The position numbers and the translations under genes were made by a program. A stretch of 47,922 nucleotides of DNA, from NCBI RefSeq assembly GCF_006636215.1, contig NZ_VIFM01000062.1:1-47922 (forward strand), written 5' to 3'. The DNA comes from Myxococcus llanfairpwllgwyngyllgogerychwyrndrobwllllantysiliogogogochensis (lineage in GTDB: Bacteria > Myxococcota > Myxococcia > Myxococcales > Myxococcaceae). Position 1 is the stretch's first letter, and every line of letters begins with the position of its first letter. Shown piece after piece: positions 23,341 to 31,481 of the stretch. The notes beneath the pieces are model-generated. The model ran no database searches. It saw only the letters and a list, made by a program, of their open reading frames with translations, and was not told where the DNA came from.

Positions 23341-26300
23341 GCAGCACCCCGAAGGGCCCCGCGCGCCCCAGCCACCACTCCACCTGGAGCCAGGCCCCCG
23401 CCTCGTGCGTGAGGCGGGCGTCGCCCATGCGCCAGGTGGGGGCATAGGCCGCTTCCAGGCGCACCGCGTTGGCCCCCGAGCCCGGCAGGCCCGTGCGGTG
23501 TGTCAGCGACAGGCGAGGCCCCGCCGCGGGCGTCAGGGCGTGCTCGCTCCAGTGCATCCGCGCGAGTCCTCCCACGCCCACCGCCGTGAAGCGCGAGAAG
23601 CGCGCGCCCGCGTCCACCACCACCAGCGCCTCCGCCTGCACGGTGGCCCGGTAGGGCAGCGCTCGCGCCGCGTCCGAGGCCACGCGCGCCTCCGCGCCCC
23701 ACCCGAGCGAGTCCCATGCGGACTCGCGGAACTGGGGCAGCTCGCGCTGCAACGTGCGGTAGCCCACCAGCGTCATGTCCGTGGACACCACGCGCGGAGG
23801 GCCCCAGCGCGGCTCCAGCGACAGCTCACCATCCAGGACCCGCAGCTCGCTGCTCGACTGGAAGCCATGCAGGCGCGAGTCCCCCAACGCCTCCGCCATC
23901 CCCGCGGTGCGCACGCTCACCACGGGACGCGCCGCGCCCACGTCGGGGAAGTCCATGCCCACGCTCACCACCGTGCGCGCCGCGCCGGACTCCCGCAGCG
24001 CCGAGGCCGCCCAGCGTTTCTCGGCCTCCACCTTGCGACGACGGTCCGCCCCCAGGAAGGCCACCGCGTCGACCTCCGCCAGCACGCCGTCATTCAGCTC
24101 GCCCTGTGCCTCGGTGGCCCGGACGAAGGCGGCCTCGGTGCGCTCCGCGCGGACGAGGACCTTCAGCTCCTTGGGCGTCGGCGGGCGGCGCGGCGCCCTG
24201 GCCAGGGCTTCCTGGAACAGCGCCGTCCGGTCCAGCACCGCCAGCTTCCGCTGCAGCGCGTCCTCTCGCTCGAAGACCCGCTGACGCTCGCGGATTCCCG
24301 CCTCCGCGGAGCCCTTCAGGGGTGTCTTCACCGCGAGCAACCGCTGGCGCTCGATTCGCAGCCGCTCTCCTTCCAGCCGGTCCAACGCCGCGCGCTCCAC
24401 CCGCACCGCGTGGGCCACATAGGCATGCAGCGTCTCTCGCACGGAGGCTCGGGCCTTTGGCGATGCGGAGGCGAGCACCCCGCTCACCGTCTCCGGCAGC
24501 TCTCCATAGGCCTCGCGTCTCGTGTCGGGCTCGGGAGATTGAAGACGGGCGTGAAGGCGCAGCAGCCGCGTCAGCGCGGAGGTGTCCACCAGGCCCGTGA
24601 GGGACTCCAGGGTCTCTCTTCGTATCGCGTCCGCGCGCACGGCGCGGTCTCCGGTGGACTCGAAGGCGTCCGGAATCAGCTCCAGCAGCGGGCCCGCGGG
24701 GCCTTGCTTGCCCAGCACCTCCAGCTTCGCCAGCGCGTCCAACGTGGCCGTGGGCAGCACCCACAGCGCTCCGGGGGGACTCACCTGTCGCCCGTGCTCC
24801 AGGACTCCGTTGAGGAGGAAGAGGAGCGCGCTCGCGCAGTTGTCGGTGAAGAAGTAGTAGCCCATGTACCCGCGCCGCTCGAGCTCCCAGATGCGCTCCA
24901 GCATCCGCGCCTCCTCGCCGCGAGTGAGGCGCAGTCGGAAGCGGCGGATGGTGCGTTGCTCCAGCTCCAGCGACTCGTGGGTGAGGTCGCCCATCGTCCC
25001 GGTGAGGAAGACGGTGTCGTAGCTGCCCGTCATCCCCTTCACCACGTAGCCCAGACCTCGGGGCTCCAGTCCCGTGAGCGCCACGAGCTGCACGACGCGC
25101 TCGAAGGAGGGGCCTCGCACCTGGGCGCCCTCGTTCCAGACGGGGCGCAGCAGCAGGTGGCCGAAGAGGGACTCGGGCTGCCGTCCCGTGGCCGCCACCA
25201 GGAGGACCTCGACGTGGGACAGGAGGTCGAGCTCCGCCCAGGCGTCGAAGGCCGGACAGTCCCCGCGTGAGCGCGGCGCTCCGAGCCCCGTGGCCTCCAC
25301 CAGCTCCGTCAGCGCGCGCGACTTGGAGAACTCCTGACAGCGCACCTGCTCGTCCACGGACAGCGCGTCCTCGCGCAGGGACTCCACTGGGACGAAGTAT
25401 TCTTCCGCGAACGTCACCAGGTCCTGCGATGCGCTCTTCTGTCCGAGTGCGCGACTGAAGGCTCCGGCGTAGTGCAGGCGCGCTTCCTCCTTCCAGACCA
25501 ACGGGCGCTCGAAGGGCTTCATCCAGCCCGACAGGCGGCGCCAGTTCACGGTCCGGCTCCACTGGTAGGCGTCGTCCCAGCGCTGCACCACCGCATGCAC
25601 CACGGCGCGGCGGCGCCACAGCCGCGCCGACTCCTCATCCGTCAGTCGTGACAGTCGCAACGTCGCACGACGCTCTGAGGACAGTGCGTACTGGTAGAGG
25701 TGGAAGCGGGCGCGCTCCTCGGACCAGTCCGGGCGTGCCGCCGTGCCATCACCCAGCCCCAGTGGAGCGGGTTCGGGATGAAGGACGAACTCCAGCGGGC
25801 CTCCTGGAAAGCGGCGCATCGCGGGCGGCAAGGCGCTCAGGCCTGCTTCCACCTCGCGCACCAGGGTCTCGTCGCTCGCTGCGGCACCTCGCAACAGGAC
25901 GCCTGCTCGCTCCAGCGCGGACACGCGTTCCTTCAGGGGACGTGTGTCCTCCGTCGTCCCGCCTCGCGATGGAAGCCCGGCCTGCTCCGTCACTCGCGCG
26001 CCATCTCGTGGCGACGCTTCGTCCTCCATCGCCGCACTTCGCGATGGAGGCTCGGCCTGCTCCGTCACTTGGGCGCCATCTCGCGGCGGCATTTCGTCCT
26101 CCAGCGCCACACTTCGCGATAGAGGCTCGGCCGGCTCCGTCACTCGGGTGCCATCTCGCGGCGACACTTCGTCCTCCATCGCCGCACTTCGCGATGGAGA
26201 CTCGGCCTGCTCCGTCACTCGCGCGCTATCTCGCGGCGACACTTCGTCCTCCATCGCCGCACTTCGCGATGGAGGCTCGGCCGGCTCCGTCACTTGCGCG

Positions 26301-26368
26301 CCGCCGGGCTCCGCCCACGCGGGCAGCGTGAGCGCGAAACTCAGCAGCCACGCCGCCCGGCGCCTCAC
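23210..26368 (-). CDS. DUF4105 (Lnb-like) envelope protein with N-terminal 25-residue repeats
   Basis: A 1052-residue exported protein. It starts with a GTG that overlaps the upstream stop (GTGA). The signal is about residues 1-19 (...LPAWA). Residues 24-147 are tandem 25-residue units (pattern ARVTEQAExPSRSAAMEDExSPRD). The middle (about 360-530) is DUF4105: the motif ESLFGHLLLRPVW, a TGSYDTVFLTGTMGD segment and YFFTDNCASALLFLL, matching the His/Cys-containing core of this family. Residues about 600-800 are helical and charged. The last 200 residues are beta-rich and end in LALGLELR, as in outer-membrane barrels. Family function is poorly known. It is coupled to the Ser-rich lipoprotein gene before it. 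Confidence 0.8.
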   Translation of the reverse strand: MRRRAAWLLSFALTLPAWAEPGGAQVTEPAEPPSRSAAMEDEVSPRDSARVTEQAESPSRSAAMEDEVSPRDGTRVTEPAEPLSRSVALEDEMPPRDGAQVTEQAEPPSRSAAMEDEASPRDGARVTEQAGLPSRGGTTEDTRPLKERVSALERAGVLLRGAAASDETLVREVEAGLSALPPAMRRFPGGPLEFVLHPEPAPLGLGDGTAARPDWSEERARFHLYQYALSSERRATLRLSRLTDEESARLWRRRAVVHAVVQRWDDAYQWSRTVNWRRLSGWMKPFERPLVWKEEARLHYAGAFSRALGQKSASQDLVTFAEEYFVPVESLREDALSVDEQVRCQEFSKSRALTELVEATGLGAPRSRGDCPAFDAWAELDLLSHVEVLLVAATGRQPESLFGHLLLRPVWNEGAQVRGPSFERVVQLVALTGLEPRGLGYVVKGMTGSYDTVFLTGTMGDLTHESLELEQRTIRRFRLRLTRGEEARMLERIWELERRGYMGYYFFTDNCASALLFLLNGVLEHGRQVSPPGALWVLPTATLDALAKLEVLGKQGPAGPLLELIPDAFESTGDRAVRADAIRRETLESLTGLVDTSALTRLLRLHARLQSPEPDTRREAYGELPETVSGVLASASPKARASVRETLHAYVAHAVRVERAALDRLEGERLRIERQRLLAVKTPLKGSAEAGIRERQRVFEREDALQRKLAVLDRTALFQEALARAPRRPPTPKELKVLVRAERTEAAFVRATEAQGELNDGVLAEVDAVAFLGADRRRKVEAEKRWAASALRESGAARTVVSVGMDFPDVGAARPVVSVRTAGMAEALGDSRLHGFQSSSELRVLDGELSLEPRWGPPRVVSTDMTLVGYRTLQRELPQFRESAWDSLGWGAEARVASDAARALPYRATVQAEALVVVDAGARFSRFTAVGVGGLARMHWSEHALTPAAGPRLSLTHRTGLPGSGANAVRLEAAYAPTWRMGDARLTHEAGAWLQVEWWLGRAGPFGVLLTPRAQVRWEGSLAPQSLRESRSPSSWWSGTMDRRLALGLELR
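25930..26302 (-). repeat. Tandem 75-base coding repeats (about five units)
   Basis: Residues 24-147 of the DUF4105 protein are four near-identical 25-residue units plus a decayed fifth. At DNA level each unit is about 75 bases, and on the plus strand each contains the shared core CGATGGAGGCTCGGCC or a close variant. The first unit is one codon short and the last diverges after LPSR. Copy number is likely to vary between strains. Confidence 0.8.
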
Positions 26369-27195
26369 TCCACCACCTCCGCCGTCGCCTCCTCCCCACC
26401 ATGGGCCGCGAGGAAGGCGCGCCGGTCCTCGTCGAGCCTCGGGTCCGTGCGCGCCAGCTCACCCACCCGCGCCAACCAGGCCAGCGCCCGCTCGGGCGTC
26501 AGGGTGCGCGTGTCCGCCATCGCCAGCAGCTCGCGCCGGTTCGCCCGCAGCAGCCGCCCGAAGGTCCCCAGGTTCTCCCGACGGATGCTCGCCGCCGACG
26601 CCAGGTCCTCCACCGTGGGCCCCGCCCCCAGCGCCAGGTCCTCCCGAAGCTGGTGCGTCCGGGAGCGCAGATACACCTGCGCGGCCCGCCCCACCTCCTC
26701 CGGCGGAGGAGGCGCCTGACGACGCCGCTCGGCCGCCGCTATCACCCGCCAGATGACCACCCCCAGGCCAATCACCGTGGCCGCCACCGTCGTCGCCGAC
26801 ACCACCCGCCCATCGTTGTTCTCGCTGTTGCTCGTCTCCGAGCGCGAGTCCTTCCCCTCCCCTGCACCCTCCGACTCGCTGGTCCCCGTGTCGCTCTTGC
26901 TGGAGCGCGACTCGCTGGACCCTCCCTCCTCGGAACTGTGGTTCGAGTTCTCGCTGGAGCCCGACTCCGACTTGCTCGAATCGCCGGACCCCTTCGACGA
27001 GTCCCCGGACCCCTTCGATGAATCCCCGGATCCGTCCGACGAGCCACCCGACCCCGACCCCGAACCCGAACCGTCGGACGACCCCTCCGACGCGCTCATC
27101 CCTCCACTCCCCGTGGCCCCCGGCGTCCGACACCCCGTCACGCCCAGCAACACGGCCATTCCCAACGCAAGTTTCCCGGTGCGCATCATCGTCAT
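26365..27195 (-). CDS. Membrane lipoprotein with Ser/Gly/Glu-rich linker
   Basis: A 276-residue protein. ATG 27195 is chosen since GGGGGAGT lies just upstream; it gives MTMMRTGKLALGMAVLLGVTGC with Cys22 acylated. Residues about 25-135 are almost only Ser, Gly, Asp, Glu and Lys, with tandem SSKGSGD units. A single hydrophobic segment follows (VVSATTVAATVIGLGVVIWRVIAAA, about 143-168), then a helical C-terminal domain with acidic and Arg-rich helices. The lipid anchor plus a second membrane segment with a long flexible linker suggests a protein spanning the periplasm. It is the first gene of the operon with the DUF4105 gene, which starts within its stop. Confidence 0.75.
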   Translation of the reverse strand: MTMMRTGKLALGMAVLLGVTGCRTPGATGSGGMSASEGSSDGSGSGSGSGGSSDGSGDSSKGSGDSSKGSGDSSKSESGSSENSNHSSEEGGSSESRSSKSDTGTSESEGAGEGKDSRSETSNSENNDGRVVSATTVAATVIGLGVVIWRVIAAAERRRQAPPPPEEVGRAAQVYLRSRTHQLREDLALGAGPTVEDLASAASIRRENLGTFGRLLRANRRELLAMADTRTLTPERALAWLARVGELARTDPRLDEDRRAFLAAHGGEEATAEVVE

Positions 27196-27690
27196 CTCAG
27201 ACTCCCCCTGAATGAGCATTCGTTCGCCGCGAGCAATGGACAGACATCCGTCCAGCCTCACGGAAGGAATTCATTGTCATGAATATGTTAGCCAGTGGCG
27301 TGCCGGCTGCGAAACAGTGATGTTTCGCGGCCTTGCGGATGACGCCACGCATCAAAGCGCGAAGCGGACGTCCCAGGGGTGCGTCACGGGCTTCGCGCCA
27401 GATGTAGGGAAAGTGCGGGGTACAAGGGCGACGCGCCGGGCATCGACTGTCGATCCCCGGCGCGCGCTCACATGAAACCTACCGCGAAAGGCCCTCCCCC
27501 CCGGTGGGCCTGCACTTCATTGTCGCGCGGTACGCACTGCGATTTCCATGCGGGGAAGCCCTGATGTCTGCTTCCACCCGGAAGCCTCAGACTCCAGGGC
27601 ATGTCGCCGATAAATGCTCAACAACTCACAACTTCGACGTGTTGGTGGGATAGTGGGAGTCACTCATTGCCAGCGTATACTCAGGATATC
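27196..27690. other. Divergent promoter region with a repeated 9-mer
   Basis: This 495-base gap separates the minus-strand lipoprotein/DUF4105 operon from the plus-strand LuxR-type gene. It is less GC-rich than its flanks around 27267-27290. It contains TTCATTGTC twice in the same orientation (27270-27278 and 27516-27524); the first copy lies in an inverted repeat, ATTCAT-TGTC-ATGAAT (27269-27284). A GTATAC box lies at 27675-27680, just before the chosen start. Short open frames here look non-coding. The repeated 9-mer is a candidate operator. Confidence 0.4.
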
Positions 27691-28815
27691 GTGATTCGTT
27701 TGAATTCCGAGGAACAGCGTATCCTGGCGGACCTGGAAGCCCTGCTCGTCGAAGCGGAGCCGAGTTCGGAGTCCCTTCCCACACTTCTGGGGGCATTGCG
27801 CGACACGCTCAAGGCGGAGCGCGCGGTGGCCTACGGCGTGGATGTAGGGCCGGACCGCTACCACGTCAGCTATTCCTTCAACTCGGGCTTCCCCCAGGAG
27901 GGGGAGTCGGTCTTCGACGCCCTGGAGACCTTCCTGTCGGACCGGGAGAGTCTTTGGGGTTGGTATGATCCAGCCCGTCCCGCGCCGGCCCAACGCAACC
28001 GGGCGCTGCACTTCCGCTCGCTGCAGGAGTCGGAAGCGCGGCAGATGCCCTTGCATGACCTGCCCGCCTATGAGGTGGGGCGGCGTCTGGGATTGACCGA
28101 GGCGGAGCTGGACGCCCAGAGAGACCGCGTCAACACCCGCTCCGGCGCGGTGTACCGGCAACTGGGCATGGAGCGCATGGCCTTCCTTCGCACCCTGGTC
28201 TGCGAGGGGCCGTCGCTCCTGGGCTGGCTGGGGTTGATGCGCGAGGAGCCCTTCACCGAGCGCGAGCAGCGGGTGCTCCAGGCGTTGACGCCCACGCTGC
28301 AGCGGCGGCTGACGATGGAGACGCGCCTGCGCGAGTCGGGCCTGATGTCCACCGCGCTGGAGGTCGCGATGGAGGCGCTCGGTCGCGCCGCCTGGGTCGT
28401 CAGCGGCAGCGGCCGGGTGGTGCACGCCAACAGCGCGGGCCGGGTGTGGCTGGAGCGCGGCGAGCCGGAGCTGATGGAGCAACTGCGCCGAGGCGCCCAG
28501 GGCATCCCCTGCTCGGGGCCGCTGACGCTCACGCCGCTGCGCACCACGGGCCTTCCCGCGCACTACCTGGCCATCGACACGGGCACCGCCTCCAGCGCCG
28601 CCGCGCGCGTGCAGGCCCTGGCCGCGCGCTGGTCGCTCACCGCGCGCGAGTCCGAGGTCCTCACGCACATCGTCCAGGGCGAGACGAACAAGTCCATCGC
28701 CGGCAGGTTGGGCTGCGCGGAGCGCACCGTGGAGGTCCACGTCACGCACCTGCTGGCCAAGGCGCACGTGGAGAGCCGCTCGGCGCTCATCGCCCGCTTC
28801 TTCCAGACGTCCTGA
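27691..28815 (+). CDS. LuxR-type (GerE) transcriptional regulator
   Basis: A 374-residue regulator. GTG 27691 (after CTCAGGATATC) is preferred; the frame opens at ATG 27601 but those 30 residues look unlike the rest. Residues about 1-240 form a mostly helical and beta sensor region without a clear family; residues about 250-300 resemble a short PAS-like strip (AAWVVSGSGRVVHANSAGRVWLERG). Residues about 315-370 are a canonical GerE/LuxR helix-turn-helix: SLTARESEVLTHIVQGETNKSIAGRLGCAERTVEVHVTHLLAKAHVESRSALIA. It is a transcription factor without an obvious receiver domain, so the signal is unknown. It is divergent from the lipoprotein/DUF4105 operon and may control it. Confidence 0.85.
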   Translation: MIRLNSEEQRILADLEALLVEAEPSSESLPTLLGALRDTLKAERAVAYGVDVGPDRYHVSYSFNSGFPQEGESVFDALETFLSDRESLWGWYDPARPAPAQRNRALHFRSLQESEARQMPLHDLPAYEVGRRLGLTEAELDAQRDRVNTRSGAVYRQLGMERMAFLRTLVCEGPSLLGWLGLMREEPFTEREQRVLQALTPTLQRRLTMETRLRESGLMSTALEVAMEALGRAAWVVSGSGRVVHANSAGRVWLERGEPELMEQLRRGAQGIPCSGPLTLTPLRTTGLPAHYLAIDTGTASSAAARVQALAARWSLTARESEVLTHIVQGETNKSIAGRLGCAERTVEVHVTHLLAKAHVESRSALIARFFQTS

Positions 28816-28830
28816 CTCTACAATGAGCGG

Positions 28831-29997
28831 GTGAACGACTCCCAAGCCACCCGCATCCAGGCCGCCCACGCTCGCGCCCGACAGGCGGTGGAGACAGGTC
28901 CCCGCTCCGCGCCCCCTGACGGAGTCCCCCGCCGACGACGGCTCGCCCTGGGCGACCCGCAGGCGGACTTCGACAAGGTCCTGGGCATCCTCGACCACCA
29001 CGGACTGCTGGGCGCGGACGGTTGGCTCCTGCCCGACGTGCAGCTCGTCTCGGTGGGAGACCACTTCGACTGGGGTCGTCCCGAGGAGCGCCTGCACGCG
29101 GCGAACAGCGCGCTCGCGATGGTGGCCTGGCTGGCCGCGCATCCCGCGGACCAGGTCCTCCTGATTCTGGGCAACCACGACCTGGGCCGCGTGGGAGAGC
29201 TGGCCGACTTCGACGACGCCCGCTTCACCGTCGCCCAGGCGGAGGCGGACCGCGTCTACCAGAAGGGCCTCACCGACGAGGCCGGGGAGAAGGCCTTCCT
29301 GGCGCGCTGGCCCCAGGTGCCCACGGCCGAGCTGGTGGCCCGCGACTTCGGCAACTTCCTGGAGGCCCAACGCGCCTGGGTGGAGCACCTCTTGCGCGTC
29401 CGGCGCTTTCGCACCGCGCACGCCGCGGGCCCCGGGCTGCTGGTGCTGCATGCGGGCGTCACCCACGAGGACCTGGACGTGACGGGCCTTGCCCCCGAGC
29501 GCCGCGCGGACGCGGACGCGGTGGCACACGCGCTGAACGCGACGATGGACGCGGCGGTGGAGGCCTGGACGCAGGGACGGCTGGAGGTGCCGGGCCTGCA
29601 CCAGCCGGGCGACGCCGCGCGCGGCGAGGGCACGGGCATCTTCTACCAGCGCCCCAGCACGAAGCCGGAGGACGCCGAGCGCACGCGTCAGACGCCGCGT
29701 CGGCGCTTCGACCCCAGGCGGCTTCCCTCGGGACTCACCCAGGTGGTGGGGCACACCCGCGACAAGCGCATCCGGGAGCTGATGGGCGTCACTTCGGGCA
29801 CGGCGCTCGACGGGGTGGTGCGCCACCTGGTGACGGACGGCACGCGGGTGGACTGCGCGCACGGTGCCCCGCCAGCCACGGGCCCGGCGGAGGCGGTGCT
29901 CATCTTCGTCGACGGCGGGATGAGCCACTGTCCCGTCAACGCGTACGAGCTGTTCGACCTGGGTCTGCGCGCCGCCGTACGAGCGACGGCGCGCTGA
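28831..29997 (+). CDS. Calcineurin-like metallophosphoesterase
   Basis: A 388-residue protein starting with GTG 28831, 15 bases after the regulator's stop. Metallophosphoesterase motifs occur in order: LALGDPQADFDKVLGIL (about residue 40-56, where the usual D-x-H reads D-P-Q), VSVGDHFDWG (about 74-83, the GDxxDRG motif with Trp for Arg), LGNHDLG (about 112-118), a His in LLVLHAGVTHEDL (about 208-220), and VVGHTRDKRIREL with its GH (about 305-317). This suits a Ser/Thr-phosphatase-like or bis(nucleoside) polyphosphatase-type enzyme. The altered first motif may change metal binding. Convergent with the thioredoxin-TPR gene. Confidence 0.82.
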   Translation: MNDSQATRIQAAHARARQAVETGPRSAPPDGVPRRRRLALGDPQADFDKVLGILDHHGLLGADGWLLPDVQLVSVGDHFDWGRPEERLHAANSALAMVAWLAAHPADQVLLILGNHDLGRVGELADFDDARFTVAQAEADRVYQKGLTDEAGEKAFLARWPQVPTAELVARDFGNFLEAQRAWVEHLLRVRRFRTAHAAGPGLLVLHAGVTHEDLDVTGLAPERRADADAVAHALNATMDAAVEAWTQGRLEVPGLHQPGDAARGEGTGIFYQRPSTKPEDAERTRQTPRRRFDPRRLPSGLTQVVGHTRDKRIRELMGVTSGTALDGVVRHLVTDGTRVDCAHGAPPATGPAEAVLIFVDGGMSHCPVNAYELFDLGLRAAVRATAR

Positions 29998-30006
29998 CCT
30001 GAAGGA

Positions 30007-31374
30007 CTACTTCGGCGCGGGCTGGGCCTCCGCCTGGAGGCCGGCGAGCTTCTTCTCCAGGCCCTTCATCATGCGCGGCGACACCTGAGAGGCGGGCAGC
30101 GTCTTGGCGTAGGCGACGGCGTCCTCCACCGTCTTCGTGGCACCCGCGATGTCCTTGCGCGCGACGTGGATGTCGACCCGGTTGGACAGCACGTTGATGC
30201 GGCGGGAGCCCTTCACCCGCGCGAGCGCCCGGTCATTCGCCGCGAGTGCATCATCCAGGCGCCCCAGCAGCCGGTACAGCGTGGCCAGCCGCGCGGGCGG
30301 GTTGTAGTCCTGGGGCAGGTCCTTCTCGCTCTGCTCCAGCGCGGGCACGGCGCGCTCGGGCGTGCCCAGCTTCATCGCCGCCAGCATGCGGTGCGAATCG
30401 AAGACGGAGCGTGCGTCGGGGTTGGGCGCCTTGGCGGCCTCCGCCTCCAGGAACGCCAACCACTCGCCCGCGAGGGCCTTCACGCCCGCCTCGTCCTTCT
30501 CCAGCTCTCGCGCGCCCACCCGCATCTCGTAGAGGCCGGAGCGGTCATCCCCCGACATCTCGATGATGGGAGCGCCCATGGCCTCGACCACCCTGGCCTC
30601 CAGGGCCACACGCAGCTCCTTGCTCGCGGCCTGGTCCGGAATCGACAGCGCGCACATCAGGCCCATCATCGAGGCGTTGGCCCACGACAGCGAGCGCGGC
30701 GTGCCCGGCAACAGCTCCAGCGCCTTCTTCGCGCACGGCTCCACCTGCATCGCGCCGTACATCGCCGTCATCAGGGACTCCACCGCGCGGCCCCGACGGG
30801 ACCAGTCCGCGGGCGCCTCGGCCAGGGCCTCCGTCAGCGTCTCGACGGCCTCCGCCGAGCGTCCCTCGCCGTAGAGCGCGTCACCGCGCGCCAGGAGCGC
30901 CTCCGCGCCGGTGATGCCGCCCTTGTAGGCGCGCTCACCGTCCTCGAAGAGCTTCACGAGCTGCGCCACCGTGGCGCTGCCGGCGAAGCGCAACAGCGGC
31001 TTCTCCTCGCGCGGGTCGATGACGTACAGCGTGGGCCAGAACTCGATGGGGAACTTCTCCTGGAACGCCGCGTTCTGGGTCAGGTCGGTGTTCACCTCCA
31101 ACCAGACGTAGCGTCCGGCATGGCGCGCCAGCGATTTGTCCGACAGGACATACGCCTTCATGGAGCGACAGGTGTGACACCACGGTGCCCAGACGTCGAC
31201 GAAGAGGGGGATGCCCTTCGCCTTCGCCTCGGCGAGCGCGCGGGCGTAGTCATCCTCGATGAACGGCAGGGGGGCTCCGGCATGCGTCGCATCCGTGGAC
31301 ACGGGGGTGTTCGTGTTCGCGGCGGTGCAGGCGACGAGCCCCAGCAGCAACAGGCAGGCGGCGTGGATGCGCAT
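30007..31374 (-). CDS. Thioredoxin-fold lipoprotein with TPR-like tail
   Basis: A 455-residue lipoprotein. The signal from ATG 31374 ends in LLGLVAC (Cys16). Residues about 35-150 are a thioredoxin-like domain with active site WAPWCHTC and the cis-Pro in FWPTLYVID, as in DsbD-gamma or thioredoxin-like DUF255-type proteins. Residues about 160-455 are helical TPR-like repeats (for example AEAVETLTEALAEAPADW and PARLATLYRLLGRLDDALAANDRAL). The enzyme would act in the periplasm or at the outer membrane, keeping partner thiols reduced or oxidised. Two extra cysteines lie in the helical part. Partner unknown. Confidence 0.85.
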   Translation of the reverse strand: MRIHAACLLLLGLVACTAANTNTPVSTDATHAGAPLPFIEDDYARALAEAKAKGIPLFVDVWAPWCHTCRSMKAYVLSDKSLARHAGRYVWLEVNTDLTQNAAFQEKFPIEFWPTLYVIDPREEKPLLRFAGSATVAQLVKLFEDGERAYKGGITGAEALLARGDALYGEGRSAEAVETLTEALAEAPADWSRRGRAVESLMTAMYGAMQVEPCAKKALELLPGTPRSLSWANASMMGLMCALSIPDQAASKELRVALEARVVEAMGAPIIEMSGDDRSGLYEMRVGARELEKDEAGVKALAGEWLAFLEAEAAKAPNPDARSVFDSHRMLAAMKLGTPERAVPALEQSEKDLPQDYNPPARLATLYRLLGRLDDALAANDRALARVKGSRRINVLSNRVDIHVARKDIAGATKTVEDAVAYAKTLPASQVSPRMMKGLEKKLAGLQAEAQPAPK

Positions 31375-31481
31375 GGCGGCGGACCCTACCGCGCCCTCGC
31401 CGCTCTGTCCCTCAACGACATCCGCCACGCAAGCAACTGGGCACCCGCTCCCGCACATGCTCTGGTGTGCGCGGACCTCCG

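Noticed and set aside
27664..29928. A 754-residue minus-strand frame under the LuxR and metallophosphatase genes
   Set aside because: Both plus-strand genes have complete domain motifs; the antisense text is His/Arg/Val-rich with no family.
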